A DNA stretch of 55,726 nt, taken from NCBI RefSeq assembly GCF_010868145.1, contig NZ_JAAGUY010000031.1:1-55726 (forward strand), written 5' to 3'. This document shows positions 50,792-55,726 of this stretch, in pieces. Every line of letters begins with the position of its first letter. The stretch's first letter is position 1. The notes beneath the pieces are model-generated. The model was not told the DNA's origin. It did not search any database and saw only the letters and a list, made by a program, of their open reading frames with translations. The stretch is from Nocardia cyriacigeorgica. GTDB lineage: Bacteria; Actinomycetota; Actinomycetes; Mycobacteriales; Mycobacteriaceae. The position numbers and the translations under genes are program-made.

Positions 50792-52273
50792 GTGCGCTCG
50801 ACCGCCTTGTTCCACGCGTCCAGACGACCCTGTCGATCGTCGTCGGTCATGGTGGGCTCCCAGGTCTTGTCCGCTGCCCAGTTGGTCTGAATGTCGTCGG
50901 TACCCGCCCAGTACCCGACGGCCAGGCCGGCGGCATACGCGGCGCCGAGCGCGGTGGTCTCGTTGACGACCGGTCGTACCACCGGGACACCGAGAATGTC
51001 GGCCTGGAACTGCATCAGCAGCTCGTTGCTCACCATGCCGCCGTCCACCTTGAGGGTGGTCAACTCCAGTCGCAGCTGCTGGGATTCGGCGTCGGCACGC
51101 ATCGCATCGGTGACCTCGCGGGTCTGGAACGCGGTGGATTCGAGCACCGCCCTGGCCAGGTGGGCCTTGTTCACGAAACGAGTCAGCCCGGTGATGACGC
51201 CCGCGCGCGTCCGGCCGCCAGCGCGGGGCGAACAAGCCGGAGAACGCGGGCACGATGTAGGCACCCCCGTTGTCGTCGACGCTGCGTGCCAGCGGCTCGA
51301 TCTCGGCGGCCGAGGAAATGATGCCCAGATTGTCGCGGAACCATTGCACCAGCGAACCGGTGACGGCGATCGAACCCTCGAGCGCGTAGACCGGCGCTTG
51401 CTCGCCGAGGCGATAGCAGACTGTGGTGAGCAGACCGTGTTTGCTGAATACCGGCGTCGTTCCGGTATTGAGCAACATGAAATTGCCGGTGCCGTACGTG
51501 TTCTTGGCGTCCCCGGGGGACAGGCAGGCCTGGCCGAAGGTGGCGGCCTGCTGGTCGCCGAGGATGCCGCCCACCGGAACACCCGCGAGCGGGCCGGAGC
51601 TGATCTCCGCATACACCTCCGACGAGCTGCGGATCTGCGGCAGCATCGCCGTCGGCACACCGAATTCGGCGCAGATCCGGCCGTCCCATTGCAGCGTGCG
51701 CAGATCCATCAGCATGGTGCGGGAGGCGTTGGTGACATCGGTCAGGTGCTGACCGGTCAGGTTCCACAGCACCCAGCTGTCGATGGTGCCGAAGCACAGC
51801 TCACCCGCTTCGGCGCGTTCGCGCGCACCCTCAACGTGATCGAGAATCCAGCGCAGCTTGGGGCCGGAGAAGTACGTCGACAGCGGCAGACCGGTGCGGT
51901 CCTGGTACCTGGTCCGGCCGACCTCGCCCGCCAGCTCGGTGCACAGCGCCTCGGTGCGGGTGTCCTGCCAGACGATCGCGTTGTGGATCGGTTTGCCGGT
52001 GGTGCGGTCCCACACGACGGTGGTCTCCCGCTGATTGGTAATGCCCACCGCCGCGATATCGGCGGCGGTGATGCCGGTGGCCGTCAGCGCTTCGCCGAGC
52101 ACCGCTTCGGTGTTGTGCCAGATCGCCTCGGCATCGTGTTCCACCCAGCCGGGACGCGGGAACAGCTGTTCGTGCTCGCGTTGAGCGATGCCCGCGACGC
52201 GCCCAGCGCGGTCGAAAACGATGCACCGACTCGACGTCGTTCCCTGATCGATGGCGGCCACATAGCGTCGCAT
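50773..52273 (-). pseudogene. glpK: Glycerol kinase, frameshifted by one extra base
   Basis: Phosphorylates glycerol with ATP. Both halves are good GlpK: MRRYVAAIDQGTTSSRCIVF, NQRETTVVWDRTTGKPIHNA and GTGNFMLLNTGT in the first frame, then GVITGLTRFVNKAHLARAVLE and VDGGMVSNELLMQFQADILG in the second. They join at FSGLFAPRWRPDARG, where one extra C/G in the 3-base run 51200-51202 shifts the frame. The full span is 500 codons plus 1 base. As written, translation runs into unrelated sequence after about residue 360, so the kinase is inactive unless the shift reverts or is a sequencing error. Confidence 0.88.
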
Positions 52274-52461
52274 TGGTGCAGGCTACCGGAACCCGCGGCC
52301 GGTCACGGCGGGCTCGGGGCAACCAGGAAACCCAGGCGCACAAGGGCGTCGCACACCTGGGGTGAAGCTGCGGCGATAGGGTGTAGTCGAAGCTCGAACG
52401 CGCCCGATCACAGACCACAACGTCGACCTCCGACGCTTGCGTCGGTTGGAGGAGCCGAGCA

Positions 52462-54195
52462 ATGACCAAGAAGCCCGAATCGCAGTTCCTCGGTCCGCAG
52501 CAGCGCCTGGACGCCTGGGGCCGGCTGGGCAAGGACCATTTCGACGTGGTGGTCGTCGGCGGTGGGGTGGTCGGCGCAGGCATCGCGCTCGACGCCGCGA
52601 CGCGGGGACTGCGGGTCGCGCTGGTGGAGGCGCGCGATCTCGCCTCTGGGACGTCGAGCCGCTCGTCGAAGATGTTCCACGGCGGGCTGCGGTATCTGGA
52701 GCAGCTCGAGTTCGGCCTGGTTCGCGAGGCGCTGGCCGAACGCGAACTATCCATGTCGATGTTGGCGCCGCATCTGGTGAAGCCGCTGCGATTCCTCTAT
52801 CCACTGACCCGCCGGGTGTGGGAACGGCCCTATGTGGCCTCCGGTCTGCTGCTCTACGACACCATGGGCGGCGCGAAATCCGTTCCCGGACAGCGCCACC
52901 TGAGCAGGCACGGTGCGCTGCGGCTGGCCCCTGGACTGCGCCGCGACTCGATGATCGGCGGGATCAGCTACTACGACACCGTCGTCGACGACGCCCGCCA
53001 CACGATGACCGTGGCCCGCACCGCCGCCCACTACGGCGCGGCGATCCGCACCTCGACCCAGGTCGTCGGCTTCCTGCGCGAGGCCGATCGAGTGGTCGGG
53101 GTCAAGCTGCGCGACAGCGAGGACGGGCGAACCACCGAGACCCGCGCGCATGTGGTGATCAATGCGACCGGCGTCTGGACCGATGAGATCCAGGCCCTGT
53201 CCCATCAGCGCGGGCGCTTCCATGTGCGTGCGTCCAAGGGCGTGCACATTGTGGTCCCGCGCGATCGGATCGTCAGCGATGCGGCGATCATCCTGCGCAC
53301 CAAGACGTCGGTGCTGTTCGTGATCCCGTGGGGCAGTCACTGGATCATCGGCACCACCGACACCGACTGGAATCTCGACCTCGCGCATCCGGCCGCGACG
53401 AAAGCCGATATCGACTACCTGCTCGAGCACGTCAACCGGGTGCTGGTCACCCCGCTCACCCCGGACGATATCGACGGTGTGTACGCCGGTCTGCGGCCGT
53501 TGCTCGCCGGGGAGAGCGACGACACCTCGAAGCTCTCACGCGAACACGCCGTGGCCAGGATCGCGCCCGGCCTGGTCGCCATCGCGGGAGGGAAGTACAC
53601 CACCTACCGGGTGATGGCCTATGACGCGGTCGATGAGGCGGCGCAGGACATTCCGGCCCGGGTGTCACCCTCCATCACCGAGAAGGTGCCGCTGCTCGGC
53701 GCCGACGGCTACTTCGCGCTGGTCAATCAGACCGTGCAGCTGGCCGAGGACTATGGCGTGCACCCCTATCGGATCAAGCATCTGCTCGACCGCTACGGCT
53801 CACTGATCGACGAGGTCATGGCCGTGGCCGATGGTAAGCCCGAACTGCTGCAACCGCTGACCGACGCACCGTCCTACCTGCAGGTCGAGGTGGTCTACGC
53901 CGCCGCCGCCGAAGGCGCGCTGCACCTGGACGACATTCTGGCCCGGCGCACCCGCATCTCCATCGAGTACTCCCATCGCGGTGCGGACTGTGCCGAGCAG
54001 GTGGCGAGGCTGGTAGCACCGGTATTGGGCTGGGATGACGACGATGTCGACCGGGAGGTCGGCCTCTATCTGGCCCGGGTCGAGGCCGAGATCTGTTCCC
54101 AGACCCAGCCCGACGACGCAGGCGCCGACGCGTTGCGGGTGGCCGCTCCGGAGCCTCGTCCAGAGATTCTGGAGCCGGTCCCGCTGGATCGGTGA
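52462..54195 (+). CDS. glpD: Glycerol-3-phosphate dehydrogenase (FAD, aerobic)
   Basis: A 577-residue membrane-associated flavoprotein that oxidises glycerol-3-phosphate to DHAP and passes electrons to quinone. FAD motif VVVVGGGVVGAGIALDAATRG; GTSSRSSKMFHGGLRYLEQLE is the hallmark block; IVPRDRI and the WGSHWIIGTTDTDW region follow. The C-terminal DAO_C domain has SIEYSHRGADCAEQVARL. GGAGGAG precedes the ATG. It is divergent from glpK by 188 bases and matches M. tuberculosis glpD2 at the end of the syntenic block. It is intact although glpK is broken. Confidence 0.96.
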   Translation: MTKKPESQFLGPQQRLDAWGRLGKDHFDVVVVGGGVVGAGIALDAATRGLRVALVEARDLASGTSSRSSKMFHGGLRYLEQLEFGLVREALAERELSMSMLAPHLVKPLRFLYPLTRRVWERPYVASGLLLYDTMGGAKSVPGQRHLSRHGALRLAPGLRRDSMIGGISYYDTVVDDARHTMTVARTAAHYGAAIRTSTQVVGFLREADRVVGVKLRDSEDGRTTETRAHVVINATGVWTDEIQALSHQRGRFHVRASKGVHIVVPRDRIVSDAAIILRTKTSVLFVIPWGSHWIIGTTDTDWNLDLAHPAATKADIDYLLEHVNRVLVTPLTPDDIDGVYAGLRPLLAGESDDTSKLSREHAVARIAPGLVAIAGGKYTTYRVMAYDAVDEAAQDIPARVSPSITEKVPLLGADGYFALVNQTVQLAEDYGVHPYRIKHLLDRYGSLIDEVMAVADGKPELLQPLTDAPSYLQVEVVYAAAAEGALHLDDILARRTRISIEYSHRGADCAEQVARLVAPVLGWDDDDVDREVGLYLARVEAEICSQTQPDDAGADALRVAAPEPRPEILEPVPLDR

Positions 54196-54223
54196 GCTCC
54201 GCGAGGAGCCGCCGCCAGCGGAC

Positions 54224-55057
54224 TCAGACCGTTGCGGTCTGCATCGTTCGCAGCTCACCGGCATGGTGAGCGCAGAAGACTCGGACATCGTCGCCCTTGG
54301 TGGCGATCAGCTCGCGCAGTCGCTGCTGGTTGTCGATCCTGGATTCGGCCACCGTCTGCACGAGGCGTTCGAAGACGGTGATGCCCAACGGCTGATGCGG
54401 ATGAGTGGCGTCGAGGGTGCCGGGGTCGAAGTAGGCGTCACCGGCGCTGAGCAGCCAGCCGTCGCCGGTATCGACGGCCACACCCGCATGTCCTCTGGTG
54501 TGCCCGGCCAGTGGAATCAGCAGGATCTCCGGCGGTAGTCCGGCCAGTTCACGCACTGCCTCGAACCCGAACCACGGCTCGCCCTGTTCGTCGTGCACCT
54601 GCCAGTTCGGGCCGTGCTCGAATTGGATCGCGCGGTAGCGGAACCGTTCCCTTGGTCCGTATTTACCTTCCAGTGCCTGCATTTCCTCCGAGTAGACATG
54701 GACGCGGGCGTGCGGGAAGTCGGCAAGGCCGCCCGCGTGATCGAGATCAAGGTGGGTCAGCACGATGTCGCGGACGTCCTCGCGCCGATATCCGAGCTGT
54801 TCCACCTGCGCGACCGCCGTCCGCGCCGGATCGAGGACGGGCCTGGTCATCTGAATGAACTGGCTGCCAAGCCATTCGGCGGGACGGCGCACGGCTTGTT
54901 CGCCGATACCGGTCTCCACCAGCACCAGGCCGGTGTCGTGCTCGATGAGCAGGCAGTGGCAGACCATCTCGCCGCGGTGCAGCAGTCCGCCGGTTCCGGT
55001 GAGCAGGCGGCCGCCGAAGGGGCGCATCGTTCCGCCGTCGAGGTGATGGATCTTCAT
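54224..55057 (-). CDS. MBL-fold metallo-hydrolase
   Basis: A 277-residue metallo-beta-lactamase-fold protein. The metal motif is LTHLDLDHAGG (His-x-Asp-x-Asp-His), with further ligands in LAGHTRGHAG (His), LLSAGDAYF (Asp) and CAHHAGE (His) near the end. The HxDxDH form and layout resemble lactonase-type enzymes (AttM/AiiA group) and also glyoxalase-type proteins. The substrate is unknown. It lies directly after the TetR gene with a 4-base overlap, so that regulator very likely controls it. Confidence 0.9.
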   Translation of the reverse strand: MKIHHLDGGTMRPFGGRLLTGTGGLLHRGEMVCHCLLIEHDTGLVLVETGIGEQAVRRPAEWLGSQFIQMTRPVLDPARTAVAQVEQLGYRREDVRDIVLTHLDLDHAGGLADFPHARVHVYSEEMQALEGKYGPRERFRYRAIQFEHGPNWQVHDEQGEPWFGFEAVRELAGLPPEILLIPLAGHTRGHAGVAVDTGDGWLLSAGDAYFDPGTLDATHPHQPLGITVFERLVQTVAESRIDNQQRLRELIATKGDDVRVFCAHHAGELRTMQTATV

Positions 55058-55617
55058 CGGGACAACTCCTGGTCCAAGAGGGTGCGGAGGTGGTCGGCGA
55101 CCGCGCGCAGCGGCGCTATATCGCGGGTGGTCTTGGCGAGTAGCAGTGCGCCCTCGAGCATGGCGAGCGCGACGGTGGACAGGTGTTCGGTGCGTTCGGC
55201 GTCGATGCCCTTGGCGCGGAGGAAATCCGCGATGGTGATTCGCCAGGATTCGAAGCCATCTGCGCAGGCGGTGCGGATCGGTTCGCTGTCGGTGGCATCG
55301 AGCGCCACCGAGGCCAGCGGGCAGGCGCGTTCGAAACCGGATTCGGTGAGTGTGGTTGCCAGCAGGTCGAAGACGGCGTCGATATCGCCGTGTTCGAGCG
55401 CGGCCGCCAAGATCGCGTTCAGCTTTCTGCTCGACTGGCCGAGCGCCTCGGCAGCGAGTTGTTCCTTGCCGCCGGGGAAGTGGAAATACAGCGAGCCCTT
55501 GGGCGCTCCGCCCGCGCTGACCAGCTGGTTGAGTCCGGTGGCGTGATAGCCCCTGGTGTGGAACAGGTCGGCGGCGGCATCGATGAAGCGCTGCCGCGAG
55601 TCCGTACGTGGTGTCAC
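55054..55617 (-). CDS. TetR/AcrR regulator, LmrA/YxaF type
   Basis: A 187-residue regulator. HTH text: RFIDAAADLFHTRGYHATGL and SAGGAPKGSLYFHFPGGKEQL, with the GGAPKGSLYFHFPGGK string that marks the LmrA/YxaF branch. The C-terminal domain includes GFERACPLASVALDATD with a conserved Cys. It starts at GTG 55615-55617, is co-translated with the MBL gene, and has a palindrome just upstream (55644-55651). The ligand is unknown. Confidence 0.93.
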   Translation of the reverse strand: MTPRTDSRQRFIDAAADLFHTRGYHATGLNQLVSAGGAPKGSLYFHFPGGKEQLAAEALGQSSRKLNAILAAALEHGDIDAVFDLLATTLTESGFERACPLASVALDATDSEPIRTACADGFESWRITIADFLRAKGIDAERTEHLSTVALAMLEGALLLAKTTRDIAPLRAVADHLRTLLDQELSR

Positions 55618-55643
55618 GACGGAGACGTTACGCCAACTATGAC

Positions 55644-55651
55644 GACCGGTC
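55644..55651. promoter_or_regulatory. Candidate TetR operator core before the TetR-MBL operon
   Basis: GACCGGTC, an 8-bp palindrome 27 bases upstream of the TetR start, flanked by ACTATGAC and TAGTG. The short perfect core in a promoter-size gap fits TetR autoregulation, but flanking symmetry is poor. Confidence 0.45.
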
Positions 55652-55726
55652 TAGTGAGCGATGGACCCAGCCGCGCGTCACCGCGCGCGTGGTGCTGGCC
55701 ACCGCGGACGTGGAGGCGGTCGGATT
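55652..55726. other. Right edge of window, no gene assigned
   Basis: 75 bases. One plus-strand frame reads RVTARVVLATADVEAVG, which looks protein-like, but there is no visible start or SD and the sequence is cut, so I leave it unassigned. Confidence 0.3.

Noticed and set aside
50891..52465. 524-codon plus-strand frame antisense to glpK
   Set aside because: Shadow of glpK; no motifs and no SD.
1..55726. CRISPR arrays, insertion sequences, prophage genes, tRNA or rRNA genes
   Set aside because: I looked in the intergenic stretches and found no direct-repeat array, transposase or integrase text, or tRNA cloverleaf pattern.

Overview
The window is a GC-rich chromosomal segment from a mycolate-type actinomycete, most likely Nocardia or a close relative. 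The evidence is the codon use, many GTG starts, apparently leaderless genes, a type VII secretion-like accessory module, and a gene order that follows the Mycobacterium tuberculosis stretch from metC/icd1 (Rv3340/Rv3339c) to glpD2 (Rv3302c) with several insertions. Species assignment is inference; no 16S or marker comparison was possible.

Layout. 1-724: the 5' end of metY/metC (minus strand) behind a SAM-IV riboswitch and a tiny SD-led leader ORF with four consecutive Cys codons. 725-4805: isocitrate dehydrogenase, an imine-reductase-like oxidoreductase, a GlxA/AraC regulator and a TetR regulator. 5134-10160: a beta-oxidation cassette (thiolase, SRPBCC protein, MaoC dehydratase, SDR, acyl-CoA dehydrogenase) with an inverted-repeat operator that also lies before the TetR gene. 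10170-16780: a secreted Ser/Gly-rich HAD phosphatase, a beta-lactamase-fold hydrolase, a frameshifted lipoprotein, an alpha/beta hydrolase, exonuclease III, a secreted RNase Sa-type ribonuclease with its barstar inhibitor, and a TetR regulator. 16822-22361: trpS, a YhjD-like membrane protein, a D,D-carboxypeptidase, phenylalanine hydroxylase, an orphan VapB-like antitoxin and RadC.

22358-28452 (minus strand) holds a manganese-type ABC transporter with a palindromic control region and the sdhCDAB operon. An iron-box-like site lies between sdhC and cdd. 28764-33012 (plus strand) holds nucleoside salvage genes (cdd, deoA, add) with an inserted methyltransferase. 33023-37873 holds a small membrane protein, a hotdog-like protein, an acidic Rv3311-like protein, and a module of an EspC-like protein, a WXG-NlpC/P60 fusion and two small YbaB-like proteins. 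38020-41983 holds upp, pmmB, deoD, a hidden 70-residue zinc-ribbon gene coupled to pmmB, and an enoyl-CoA hydratase. 42053-46644 holds two M20 amidohydrolases, a gamma-glutamylcyclotransferase-fold protein and an LpdA-like flavoprotein.

46645-49421 is the least ordinary part: a long structured leader, a secreted protein with QPGVT repeats, a proline-rich single-pass membrane protein, and a 65-residue secreted peptide with two CQPGV(T/S)xDC units. 49583-54195 holds a PLP aminotransferase, a glpK gene broken by one extra base, and glpD. The window ends with an MBL-fold hydrolase and a TetR regulator.

The genes combine salvage of nucleosides (cdd, deoA, add, deoD, upp, pmmB), central carbon and respiration (icd, sdh, glpKD, lpdA), lipid breakdown, and envelope or secretion functions. 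The strongest points for follow-up are the composite SAM-IV/poly-Cys leader, the QPGV secreted proteins, the glpK frameshift, the paired TetR operators and the iron-box-like site at sdh.
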